Of a stretch of DNA of 64,000 nt, positions 56,222-64,000 are shown one piece after another. The stretch comes from Luteibacter yeojuensis. Lineage in GTDB: Bacteria > Pseudomonadota > Gammaproteobacteria > Xanthomonadales > Rhodanobacteraceae. Under the pieces are notes generated by a model. The model did no database searches. It had not been told where the DNA came from and was given only the letters and a program-made list of their open reading frames with translations. The position numbers were made by a program, and so were the translations under genes. The stretch is taken from NCBI RefSeq assembly GCF_011742875.1, contig NZ_JAAQTL010000001.1:1612001-1676000 (forward strand). The letters run 5' to 3'. Position 1 is the first letter of the stretch; each line of letters starts with the position of its first letter.

Positions 56222-57796
56222 TTACTCGTCGTCGCGGATCAGGGCCAGCACGCGCACTTTCTGGATGCGCGCGCCGTCCATCGCCGTGACCTCGAACTCG
56301 AGGCCGCCGGTCTCGAACCGGTCGCCGGCCGTGGGCAGGCGGCCCAGCTGTTGCAGGACGAAGCCCGCCAGGGTGGAGAAGCTCGCGTCGGCCGCACCCG
56401 GAAGGCGCCGGCCGAGCAGGTGCTCCACGCGGCGCGCATCGAGGCTGGCATCGAGCAGCCAGGCGCCGTCCGGCTCGCTGACCGCGGAGGGGTCGCCCTC
56501 GCGGGACTCGTCCGGGAATTCGCCCGCGATCACTTCCAGCACATCGGCCGGCGTGACCAGGCCGAGGATGCTGCCGTATTCGTCCACCACCAGCGCCACC
56601 TGAAGCGGCGCGCGGCGGAATTCGTCGATCAGGCGCAGGACGCTGAGCGATTCCAGCACGGTGATCGGCTTGCGCACGAAGGTTCCGGTGTCCAGGCGGC
56701 CGTGGTCGTTCAGGCTGGCGAGGAGGTCGCGTGAGGACACCACGCCCACCAGTTCGTCCAGGTCGCCATAGGCCACCAGCATCCAGTGGTGCGGGGATTC
56801 GCGCGCCTCCCCAAGCAGGACGGACAGCTCTTCCTCCGGATCGACCCACACGATTTCCGTCCGCGGCGTCATGATCGAGCGCACTGGTCGCTGCGACAGG
56901 TCGAGCACGCCCTGCACCATTTCCAGTTCGTCCTTGCCGAAGACGGCCGTCTCGGCGGGCTCCGCCACGGCCTCGCCCTTGCCGGTGTCGCCTTCGTCGT
57001 CGGACTTGCCGCCGAGCAGGCGCAGCACCGCCTTGGCGGTGCGGTCGCGCATGACCCTGCCGCCCACCAGCAACGAGCGGCGGCGGTTATGCCGCATCGT
57101 CTGGTTGAAGACCTCGATCATGATCGAGAAGCCGATCGCGGCGTACAGGTAGCCCTTCGGGATATGGAAGCCGAAGCCTTCCGCGATGAGGCTGAAGCCG
57201 ATCATCAGCAGGAACGAGAGGCAGAGGATGACCACCGTCGGCCGCGCATTGACGAACGCGGTCAGCGGCTTGCTCGCGGTGATCATGAGGGCCATCGCCA
57301 CCACGACGCCGACCATCATGATCGACAGGTGGTCGACCATGCCCACGGCGGTGATGACCGAATCGAGCGAGAACACCGCGTCCAGCACGACGATCTGCGT
57401 CACCACGAGCCAGAAGCTCGCGCGGCGGCGGTTGCCGCCCTCGTCGTGCTCGGAAGCCTCCAGCCGCTCGTGCAGCTCGAGCGTGGCCTTGAACAGCAGG
57501 AAGATGCCGCCGACGATCAGGATGACGTCGCGCCACGACAGGCTGAAGCCGTTCCACTGGAACAGCGGCCGGGTGAGCGTCACCAGCCAGGACATGGCGG
57601 CGAGCAGGCACAGGCGCATGACCAGCGCGAGGCCGAGGCCCATGAGACGCGCGTGGTCGCGCTGGCGGGCGTGGAGCTTGTCGGCGAGGATCGCGACGAA
57701 GACGAGGTTGTCGATACCGAGCACGATCTCCAGCACGATCAACGTGAGAAGACCCGCCCAGGCCGAAGGGTCGGCTAGCCAGTCGAATGCGAACAT
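56222..57796 (-). CDS. TerC-family membrane protein with CBS and CorC domains
   Basis: 524 residues. Seven-helix TerC domain (about 1-240) with [14 protein letters not shown] and [16 protein letters not shown], the acidic metal-associated helices; then a CBS pair (about 300-420: [17 protein letters not shown]) and a C-terminal CorC/HlyC domain. YoaE/YegH-like. TerC relatives export manganese or help metalate exported proteins. A hairpin and candidate promoter lie just upstream. Confidence 0.9.
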   Translation of the reverse strand: MFAFDWLADPSAWAGLLTLIVLEIVLGIDNLVFVAILADKLHARQRDHARLMGLGLALVMRLCLLAAMSWLVTLTRPLFQWNGFSLSWRDVILIVGGIFLLFKATLELHERLEASEHDEGGNRRRASFWLVVTQIVVLDAVFSLDSVITAVGMVDHLSIMMVGVVVAMALMITASKPLTAFVNARPTVVILCLSFLLMIGFSLIAEGFGFHIPKGYLYAAIGFSIMIEVFNQTMRHNRRRSLLVGGRVMRDRTAKAVLRLLGGKSDDEGDTGKGEAVAEPAETAVFGKDELEMVQGVLDLSQRPVRSIMTPRTEIVWVDPEEELSVLLGEARESPHHWMLVAYGDLDELVGVVSSRDLLASLNDHGRLDTGTFVRKPITVLESLSVLRLIDEFRRAPLQVALVVDEYGSILGLVTPADVLEVIAGEFPDESREGDPSAVSEPDGAWLLDASLDARRVEHLLGRRLPGAADASFSTLAGFVLQQLGRLPTAGDRFETGGLEFEVTAMDGARIQKVRVLALIRDDE

Positions 57797-57823
57797 GGGG
57801 CGACGCGTCGTGGCGCCGGTTTT

Positions 57824-57848
57824 CCTCCTTTAGGGAGGGTCAACTATA
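57824..57848 (-). promoter_or_regulatory. Hairpin at the 5' end of the TerC-CBS leader
   Basis: On the minus strand TATAGT (57848-57843) is followed at once by CCTCC CTAAA GGAGG (57838-57824). If the hexamer is a -10 box, the hairpin would be at the very 5' end of the mRNA and would hide a perfect Shine-Dalgarno sequence that lies 27 bases before the ATG. Confidence 0.3.
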
Positions 57849-57928
57849 CAGGGCCTCGAGGACAGGTCATGACAGTCTGTGCCGGAAGCGCCGTTGCGAC
57901 CCCGGCCATCCGTCGGCTAGGGTGCCGC

Positions 57929-58708
57929 ATGACCGACGATTACCTGCCAGCCTCCCCCTCCCCGACGGCACTCGCGCCCCCGCGGACACCGGGCGTTGTC
58001 GAGACGACCCTCTGCATCGCGGCGTACTTCGGTCTCCAGTTCGCCTTTGGCGGACTGTTCGGCGGGATCTCGATGCAGATCGCCCGGTCCTTCCCCGGCC
58101 ATGTGCCCCCCGCGCCCGACCGGCTCATCGTGGTGGTGATCCTCACCGTGCTCTGCGCGGCCGTCGTGGTCTCCTGGCTGCTGCTCCGGCGCTGGGGCGC
58201 GGCGCGCGCGACGGACCCGGGCCCGGCAGGGCTCGGCTTCACTCCACCCGCCGGGCGCTTCATCGTCCTCGCCTCCGCCCTGGGCGTCGCCGCGCCGGTC
58301 ATCGGCGGGCTGCTCACCCAGCTCCTGGCCGGAGACCACACGGTCAGCCAGGCCGTCAGCGACATCGCCGACAAGGCCGACATCGGCATGCGAGTGGCGC
58401 TCCTGCCGGTGGTCGTCCTGATCGGACCGGCGGTAGAGGAACTCCTGTTCCGCGGCGCCCTCCTGTCCATCCTGCGCACCCGCCTCGGCGACGGCTGGGC
58501 GATCGGCCTGTCCGCGCTCATCTTCGGCACGATCCACCTGCCCGACCTCGCCTGGCTCTGGTACGCCGTGCCCAACCTCGTGCTGGTGGGCCTGTTCTGC
58601 GCCTGGCTGCGCGTGCGCAGCGGGTCCATCTGGCCCGCCTTCGTCGCCCATGCCGCGAACAATGCGCTGGCGACGGTCGCCTGGTTCACCGTCGCCGCGG
58701 GCTCGTAA
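57929..58708 (+). CDS. CPBP-family intramembrane metalloprotease
   Basis: 259 residues with about eight membrane segments. Motif 1 EELLFRG (Glu170, Glu171, Arg175), motif 2 FGTIHLPD (His203) and motif 3 HAANN near the end are all intact, as in CAAX-protease/bacteriocin-processing enzymes. The ATG at 57929 starts MTDDYLPAS. Convergent with the following methyltransferase gene. The substrate is unknown. Confidence 0.88.
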   Translation: MTDDYLPASPSPTALAPPRTPGVVETTLCIAAYFGLQFAFGGLFGGISMQIARSFPGHVPPAPDRLIVVVILTVLCAAVVVSWLLLRRWGAARATDPGPAGLGFTPPAGRFIVLASALGVAAPVIGGLLTQLLAGDHTVSQAVSDIADKADIGMRVALLPVVVLIGPAVEELLFRGALLSILRTRLGDGWAIGLSALIFGTIHLPDLAWLWYAVPNLVLVGLFCAWLRVRSGSIWPAFVAHAANNALATVAWFTVAAGS

Positions 58709-58719
58709 GGACAGCGGGC

Positions 58720-59322
58720 CTAGAGCCGCTCCAGCGATGCCACGTGGCGGGCCAGTCGCGGGCTGGCGTAGCACTGCGAGCCCACGGGAATGAGCCCCAC
58801 CTCGTCGAAGGCCTCGCGATACCAACGGGCGGAGCGGCCGTAGAACCCCTCCCTGTCGCCGCCAGGGTCGTCCTCGCGGGTGTAGACCTCGAGGAAAGCG
58901 AGCCCTTCCGCCATCTCCCCGATGCCGACGAGCCCCGCCCGGATTTCGGCCGGCTTCAGGTAATGCAACACGTCCGTGCAGACGATGAGGTCGAAGCGCG
59001 TATCGAAACGCAGCTCGGCGAGCTGCCCGAACCGGGCATAACCGATATGACGCGAGCGGCCGTACCGGGCCACGACGTACTCGCTCGCCTCCAGCCCGCG
59101 GTATTCGATGCCGGGCCGCAGGCGGCGCAGTTCGGCCCGCCATGGCGCTTCCCCGCAGCCGACGTCCAGCACGTTCCGCACCGGACGGCCAAGGTAGAAC
59201 TCGGCCTGGCCGAGCACCATCGCCACCTTGCGCCGCAGCTCCGCCGGCGAGCGCACGGCATGCTCCGCGCTGCGGTACCACTTGTCGAAATAGGCCTGGT
59301 CGTAGGTCTTGGGCATGGTCAT
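58720..59322 (-). CDS. Class I SAM-dependent methyltransferase
   Basis: 200 residues. NVLDVGCGEAPWRAEL is motif I; then RGLEASEYVV and LIVCTDVLHYLKPAE. The start may be the ATG at 59322 or that at 59316. N-terminal KTYDQAYFDKWYRS is seen in a group of Xanthomonad methyltransferases of unknown substrate. Confidence 0.78.
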   Translation of the reverse strand: MTMPKTYDQAYFDKWYRSAEHAVRSPAELRRKVAMVLGQAEFYLGRPVRNVLDVGCGEAPWRAELRRLRPGIEYRGLEASEYVVARYGRSRHIGYARFGQLAELRFDTRFDLIVCTDVLHYLKPAEIRAGLVGIGEMAEGLAFLEVYTREDDPGGDREGFYGRSARWYREAFDEVGLIPVGSQCYASPRLARHVASLERL

Positions 59323-59421
59323 GGCCGCAGGAAACGTCAAACCGCCATGGTAACGGCGGCGTACACTTCCGGCATACATGCCGCGCGCCAGCATCGGTTC
59401 CATACGGCCCAGGAGGATTCC

Positions 59422-59721
59422 ATGCCCCGCATCCAGCTTCGTATCACCGGCGACCGCGACGTGTTCGACGATGTGCTGACCGCCGTCCACGGCATCGACC
59501 GCGTCGAGAGGGTCGAGGAAATCGACGATTTCATGAGCGATTTCCGCGACGACTCGAGCTCGCAGAACCTCTCCGACGACATGAGTTCGAAAACCTATAC
59601 CCTCGAAGTCGAAGTACCCAACGAGCGCATCGGCGAACGCGTGCGCGAGATTGCCGAAGAGACCGCCGGCACGCGCGAGGCGGCGATCGAGTTCATCGGC
59701 CCGGACGAAATCGAAATGTGA
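59422..59721 (+). CDS. Small conserved protein of unknown function
   Basis: 99 residues with AGGAGG 7 bases before the ATG, so the start is convincing. Predicted beta-alpha-beta pattern (IQLRITGDRDVFDDVLTAV, then YTLEVEVPNERIGERVREIAEETAG) like a ferredoxin-like or ACT-like fold, joined by an acidic Asp/Ser linker. I do not recognise a family. Monocistronic. Confidence 0.7.
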   Translation: MPRIQLRITGDRDVFDDVLTAVHGIDRVERVEEIDDFMSDFRDDSSSQNLSDDMSSKTYTLEVEVPNERIGERVREIAEETAGTREAAIEFIGPDEIEM

Positions 59722-59776
59722 CCGGTCAGCCCATCGACGCGGGCTTCCGCTCTTGCCCGCGCGGGGGCGACGGCAA

Positions 59777-61612
59777 TCAGGGTTGCCAGACTTCGCCCTG
59801 CGGACTCGAAAGGCGGCGGTCCAGGTAGTACGCCGCGCTGATGAAAGCGAGGTGCGTGAGTGCCTGGGGGAAATTGCCCAGTTGTTCCGCGCGCAGACTC
59901 AGCTCCTCGGAAAAAAGGCCGAGGTGGTTCGCGTAGTGGACGCCACGCACCATCGCGTCGCGCGCCTCGTCGAGGCGACCCGCGCGGGCCAGGCATTCCA
60001 CGTACCAGAAGGTACAGGTAGTGAATGCGCCGTCGCCGCCCTCGAGGCCATCCGCATTGCGGTAGCGGAAGACCATGCCGTCGTCGGTAAGCCGCTCGCC
60101 GATCGCGTCCAGCGTCTTCAGCCATACCGGGTCCGTCGCCGACACGAAGCGGACCAGCGGCATCATCAGCGCCGCGGCGTCGAGGTCCGTGCCGCCCATG
60201 GTCTGCACGAAGTACCCGTGTTCGGGATGACGGAAGTGCGCCCAGATGTCCTCCGCGATGCGGTCGCGTTCCATGGCCCATTCGACGACGGCACCCGGGA
60301 GCGAGCGCTTGCTCGCGAGGCGTACCGAGCGATCCAGCGCCACCCAGCACATCAGGCGCGAGTGGAGGAAATGCCGCGGGGTGTCGCGGATCTCCCAGAT
60401 GCCCTCGTCCGCGTCGCGCCAGTGCGCGCACACGTGATCGACCAGGCGTTTCACGTGCGCCCAGCCCGCGTGACTGATCGCCCTTCCGTACTTGTTCGAC
60501 AGGTAGATGCTATCGATCAGTTCGCCGAAGATATCCAGCTGGGTCTGCGTGCGCGCCGCGTTGCCGATGCGCACGGGCTTCGATCCCGCGTAGCCGGCCA
60601 GATGGTCCAGCGTCGATTCCTTCAGCGCCTCGCTGCCATCCAGCGCATACATGACGCGGAGCGCGGCGCCCTCCTCCAGCTCCACGAAACGGTCTTCCGT
60701 CCACTGCCGGAAATGCGCCGCCTCCTCGACGTAGCCGAGCCGCATGAAGGCGTACACGGTGAACGAGGCGTCCCGTATCCAGCTGGCGCGGTAATCCCAG
60801 TTGCGTGCGGCGCCCGTGGCCTCGGGCAGGCCGAAGGTTCCGGCGGCGGCGATCGAGCCGTGCTCGTGCGAGGTGAGCAGCTTCAGCACCAGCGCGGAAC
60901 GGTCGACCAGTTCGCGCCAGCGGCCACGGTAATGGGAACGGCGGGTCCAGTGGCGCCATGCGTCGGACGTCGCCTCCAGCGCCGTGGCGCATTCCGCCAC
61001 GTCAAGCGGATCGAATGCCTCGTCGCAGAGCACGAACCATGCGTCCTGGCCCGCTTCGAGTTCGAACTCCGCATGCGCCTCGCTCTCGCCCACCAGGATG
61101 GGCACCGACGCGCCGAGGCGCAGCGAGTGCGCGTCATCGTGGAACACCACGGTATCCCCGTACGCGTCGGCCGTCGGCACGCTCGCGGCATAGTCGAAGC
61201 GGGGCCGGCAGCGCACGCGCACCTTCACCCTTCCCCGCGACGCCCGCACCCGGCGCACGAGGCTGCGCGGAAGACGGGCGCCGGCCTCGGGATGAGGCAT
61301 GAAATCGGTCAGCTCCATGCTGCCCTTCCCGCCCATCCAGCGCGTGACCAGTACGTTCGTCTCCGGTATGTAGAGTTGCATGCGCCGCGCATCCGGTAGC
61401 GCCGGCGCCACGGAGAACTCGCCGCCTTTCGCGGGATCGAGCAAGGCGGCGAACACCGTCGGGCTGTCCATGTGCGGCCAGCACAGGAAATCGATCGTGC
61501 CGTCGGTGGCCACGAGCGCGATGGTGTCCTGGTTCCCGATGACGCCGTGCTCGCCGATGCTGCGGCCGGGCACGGGGTTCTCTCGATGTGGCACGGGGGT
61601 CTCCACAGGCAT
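59777..61612 (-). CDS. GH15-family glycoside hydrolase
   Basis: 611 residues from the ATG at 61612. An N-terminal trehalase-like domain (IGEHGVIGNQDTIALVATDGTIDFLCWPHMDSPTVFA) and a C-terminal alpha/alpha barrel with NWDYRASWIRDASF, DEGIWEIRDTPRHFLHSRLMCWVALDR and EELSLRAEQLGNFPQALTH. These are the hallmarks of GH15 glucoamylase/trehalase-like enzymes. A TTG at 61636 would add 8 residues. A 25-bp perfect palindrome overlaps the start. The substrate (trehalose, dextran, starch-type) is not decided. Confidence 0.88.
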   Translation of the reverse strand: MPVETPVPHRENPVPGRSIGEHGVIGNQDTIALVATDGTIDFLCWPHMDSPTVFAALLDPAKGGEFSVAPALPDARRMQLYIPETNVLVTRWMGGKGSMELTDFMPHPEAGARLPRSLVRRVRASRGRVKVRVRCRPRFDYAASVPTADAYGDTVVFHDDAHSLRLGASVPILVGESEAHAEFELEAGQDAWFVLCDEAFDPLDVAECATALEATSDAWRHWTRRSHYRGRWRELVDRSALVLKLLTSHEHGSIAAAGTFGLPEATGAARNWDYRASWIRDASFTVYAFMRLGYVEEAAHFRQWTEDRFVELEEGAALRVMYALDGSEALKESTLDHLAGYAGSKPVRIGNAARTQTQLDIFGELIDSIYLSNKYGRAISHAGWAHVKRLVDHVCAHWRDADEGIWEIRDTPRHFLHSRLMCWVALDRSVRLASKRSLPGAVVEWAMERDRIAEDIWAHFRHPEHGYFVQTMGGTDLDAAALMMPLVRFVSATDPVWLKTLDAIGERLTDDGMVFRYRNADGLEGGDGAFTTCTFWYVECLARAGRLDEARDAMVRGVHYANHLGLFSEELSLRAEQLGNFPQALTHLAFISAAYYLDRRLSSPQGEVWQP

Positions 61613-61632
61613 TCCTTGGCCCAAGGAATGCC
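61608..61632. promoter_or_regulatory. Perfect 25-bp palindrome at the GH15 start codon
   Basis: GGCATTCCTTGG C CCAAGGAATGCC: two 12-base arms around one central C. The ATG of the GH15 gene (61612-61610) is inside it, and the AAGGA Shine-Dalgarno-like sequence is directly before that ATG. It could be an operator or an mRNA structure. Confidence 0.6.
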
Positions 61633-61659
61633 ACAAGGCGCGTGAAGCCCGGCTCTACT

Positions 61660-63891
61660 TCAGAACTCGAGGCGGTAGGCGATCTTGATCAGGCCTTCGT
61701 TGACATCCTTGAGGCTGAAACCGCGGCGGAACTGCGAGTTCACATCGTCCTCGGTGTCGTCCTCGTAGCCGCCGCGGTTGTAGACGATGTAGAGATCCGA
61801 CAGCGGAGCGATCTCGTAGCGATAGCGGATCTGGAAGCCCAGGTTCGCCACGCCGAGCGGATCCACGTGTTCATCGCTGTGGACGGTGCCGCCGGTGGGC
61901 GTCACGTCGATCGTATCGCGCAGCTTCGCGCCCAACGCCAGCGTCTGCAGTTTCACGCGCAGTTCCTGCCGGTTGCTGAGGTTCCAGTTCACGCCGCTGT
62001 CGATCCCGACGGTCCGGCCGTCGTACACGCCCAGCAGGTTGTCGTGGCCCTGCCAGATCAGCCAGTTCGGATCCCACTCGTAGCTGGCGCCGAGAAACAC
62101 GCTGAAAGCGTCGGTGATGAAGTACGTGGGCGTGAACTTGAAGTAGTAGCCGAGCCGGTGGTAACCGGTGAGCTGGTTGCCGGTGATGAAACCCTCCGCC
62201 TCCCAGGCCCAGCGGCCGATGCGCGGACGCGTGCGGTCGTAGGTCAGCTTCGCCGTGGGCGGGGTGTGCAGGGCATTGCCGCCACGGGTGAGCCGGTCGT
62301 CGTACGCCGCGGAGAACGTATCCAGCCGCCACTCCTCCTCGCCGCCGTCGCGCCGCCGGCTGTCGCGCACGATGCGGAAACGGCGGCTCACGGCACGTCC
62401 GTCGGTGTTGTCGGCGCCCGAAATGCGGTACTCCCACAGGTGCGAGGTGTACGCGGAATCCGCCGGGAGACCGGTAAGGCGGCGGCGCACTTCCCAGTGC
62501 AGGTAGAGCATGTCGTTGCGCGGCAGGTAGCCGAAGTCGTCGATGTCCAGGCGGCGGCCGAAGTACATGCCGAGCCACTGCTGGGCCCACACGTCGTTCA
62601 TCTGCCAATAGGCGATGCTGGTCGCGCCGAGGCCGGACGTGTTCGCCCCGGGCTCGTCGATCTTGCTGCCGACCACGTTGCTGGTGATGGTGAACGCGCT
62701 GCTGGGCTGCCAGCGATGGTCGAAGCCGAGCACGTTGGCATCGCGGTCGAGGTACGGATGGTTCACCCGCGTGGCGAGCATGCCGAAGGTCTGCGTACCC
62801 TCGTTCTGGCTCAGGCGCAGCGCGCCGAAGGTACGGCCGGCGTCGCCCTTCTCCTGCGCGGTGAGGATGCCGTAGCTCGTCGAACCGACGCTGCCGTTGA
62901 CCTTCACCGCGGTGGAGATGTCGGCGGCACCGTGGCCGTCGTCGGACGCGCCACCCACGCGCCGCGTGTAGACCAGCTGCGAGTAGTCGTCGAGCAGGCT
63001 GAAGTCGAAGATGCCCTGGTTCTCGGTGAAGAACGGGCGTTTGTCGGTGAAGAAGGTTTCCTCCGGCGAGAAGTTCACCACGAGGTCGTCGCTCTCCACC
63101 TGGCCGAAGTCCGGATTGATGGTGGCGGTGAGCTGGGTCTGGCCGTTGGGCTTCCACAGGATGTCCGCGCCCTGCTCGAACGACGTGCCGCCGTTCACGC
63201 GATCCACCCTTCCGACCACGTACGGCGTGACCGCGAAAAGCGATTGCGAATACGCGGGAAGCCGCACGTGATTGAAGCTGGACAGGAACCGCCCCTGGTC
63301 GAACGTGATCGTGGGCCAGCCCATGCGCTCGCCGGTGCCGCCGATCACGCGATCGATGTAAAGCCCGATGGTGCGCTCGCCGTCGTGCGCCTTGTGCATC
63401 GGCGCGATGTACCACGGGATCAGCACCTCGACGGAATAGCCGTCCGCGTCCTCGCTGACCGCGTGATCCCACGCGCCGTCCCAGTCGTAGCTGAAATCGG
63501 ATTCGTTGGTGATCACCTCGTCGGCGATGCCGCCCTGCGACTTCACCTCAAAGTCGTAGCCCACGCGACCGTCGCCGTTGAAGTCGACCATCACGTTGAC
63601 GCGGTCGACCAGCGCGTTCTCGTCGCGCCGGGTCTGCTGGTGCGAGCGCGGGACACCGTCCGGCTGCGTGGCGCGGATCGCCACCGCGAGGCCCTTCGGC
63701 GTCGACAGGATCCACGCCTCGGTGGGCTGACTGCCGGGCTTCCCCGTCAACGGCTGGGTCTGGCGAAAGTCGACGATGTGTTTGGCGCCGGCCCATTCCG
63801 TGGGATCGATATGACCGTCGATGACGACCTCGGCATACGCGGGAGCGACGGTGAACCCCAGGAGGGCGGCGAGGATGAAGCGACAACGCAT
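61660..63891 (-). CDS. CBM9/DUF5916 outer-membrane beta-barrel protein
   Basis: 743 residues. Signal peptide MRCRFILAALLGFTVAPAYA, then a CBM9-like domain (about 22-210: VIDGHIDPTEWAGAKHIVDF, and DFNGDGRVGYDFEV) and a large C-terminal beta-barrel of alternating strands ending in phenylalanine (IAYRLEF), the signature for outer-membrane insertion. DUF5916-type proteins are widespread in Xanthomonads and Bacteroidetes; the function is unknown, possibly uptake or surface binding of glycans. It is 23 bases downstream-to-start of the GH15 gene in the same direction: it is transcribed first, GH15 second. Confidence 0.85.
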   Translation of the reverse strand: MRCRFILAALLGFTVAPAYAEVVIDGHIDPTEWAGAKHIVDFRQTQPLTGKPGSQPTEAWILSTPKGLAVAIRATQPDGVPRSHQQTRRDENALVDRVNVMVDFNGDGRVGYDFEVKSQGGIADEVITNESDFSYDWDGAWDHAVSEDADGYSVEVLIPWYIAPMHKAHDGERTIGLYIDRVIGGTGERMGWPTITFDQGRFLSSFNHVRLPAYSQSLFAVTPYVVGRVDRVNGGTSFEQGADILWKPNGQTQLTATINPDFGQVESDDLVVNFSPEETFFTDKRPFFTENQGIFDFSLLDDYSQLVYTRRVGGASDDGHGAADISTAVKVNGSVGSTSYGILTAQEKGDAGRTFGALRLSQNEGTQTFGMLATRVNHPYLDRDANVLGFDHRWQPSSAFTITSNVVGSKIDEPGANTSGLGATSIAYWQMNDVWAQQWLGMYFGRRLDIDDFGYLPRNDMLYLHWEVRRRLTGLPADSAYTSHLWEYRISGADNTDGRAVSRRFRIVRDSRRRDGGEEEWRLDTFSAAYDDRLTRGGNALHTPPTAKLTYDRTRPRIGRWAWEAEGFITGNQLTGYHRLGYYFKFTPTYFITDAFSVFLGASYEWDPNWLIWQGHDNLLGVYDGRTVGIDSGVNWNLSNRQELRVKLQTLALGAKLRDTIDVTPTGGTVHSDEHVDPLGVANLGFQIRYRYEIAPLSDLYIVYNRGGYEDDTEDDVNSQFRRGFSLKDVNEGLIKIAYRLEF

Positions 63892-64000
63892 GAGTAATCC
63901 GGGACGTGGAAACTTGCGGAAAGGATGCCTGCGGAACCGCAAAGGTTTGCCATGACCCTTGGCCCATGCGCTCAACCCGATTCCCTGATGAGATCGACCA
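63892..64000. other. Upstream region of the barrel gene
   Basis: About 109 bases to the window edge. It should carry the promoter of the DUF5916-GH15 pair; I see no clear -35/-10 pair and no other gene. Confidence 0.3.

Noticed and set aside
57797..57928. Manganese (yybP-ykoY) riboswitch before the TerC gene
   Set aside because: The leader is too short and lacks the conserved motifs; only a small hairpin is present.

Overview
The window is chromosomal DNA of a high-GC gammaproteobacterium of the Lysobacterales (Xanthomonadales), most likely Rhodanobacteraceae (Luteibacter/Dyella-like). Three things point there: an arginine locus using the acetylated route (N-acetylornithine carbamoyltransferase, N-acetylcitrulline deacetylase, fused N-acetylglutamate kinase/synthase); a DksA with a long Ala/Lys/Pro-rich N-terminal region; and a family of short palindromic REP elements built on GTAGGAGCCGCTATAGCGGC. 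Genus assignment is inference. I saw no phage, insertion sequence, CRISPR array, tRNA or rRNA. Nearly all of the window is ordinary, densely packed core genome.

Layout. 1-7.1 kb: minus-strand arg operon (argF'-argG-argE'-argAB-argC-argH, argH cut by the window edge), preceded by what reads as a ribosome-mediated attenuator: promoter, 19-residue leader peptide with an Arg-Ala-Arg-Arg run, and alternative hairpins. 7.2-14.6 kb: glycine-zipper envelope protein, cysS-sufE, the unusual dksA, yidD-pyrC-M23 peptidase, folE2. 14.7-18.5 kb: a tightly overlapping minus-strand operon (methylthioadenosine/SAH deaminase family, YciI, UbiG, a MupP/Gph-like HAD phosphatase, a squalene/phytoene-synthase-like protein). 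18.6-20.3 kb: efp and its lysine aminomutase epmB, divergent. 20.4-22.5 kb: a FimX-like degenerate GGDEF/EAL protein. 22.6-26.1 kb: rpsP-rimM-trmD-rplS and ffh. 26.3-32.1 kb: ypjD, radA, alr, a GDSL hydrolase, a Baeyer-Villiger-type monooxygenase. 32.1-34.9 kb: rpsF-rpsR-rplI-dnaB. 35.2-37 kb: an A-type Fe-S carrier and asnS. 37-40.9 kb: a MalM-like lipoprotein, a small membrane protein, an SDR with altered active site, and two 2-aminomuconate-pathway enzymes. 41-47.4 kb: N-formylglutamate hydrolase, glutathione reductase, D-amino-acid dehydrogenase, NlpC/P60 lipoprotein, Ohr, SlyD-like FKBP, MFS transporter. 47.5-54.3 kb: EF-hand protein, methyltransferase, a triplicated 70-bp repeat, RhlE, DoxX, RimJ-like acetyltransferase, S-formylglutathione hydrolase, DeaD. 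54.4-64 kb: YkgJ, YpfJ-type metallopeptidase, MAPEG, TerC-CBS protein, CPBP protease, methyltransferase, a small unknown protein, a GH15 enzyme and a large CBM9/DUF5916 outer-membrane barrel.

The points I would check first are the arg leader, the use of REP elements as stop codons by four genes, the DksA with one remaining zinc ligand and an H1-like tail, and the perfect 25-bp palindrome over the start of the GH15 gene.
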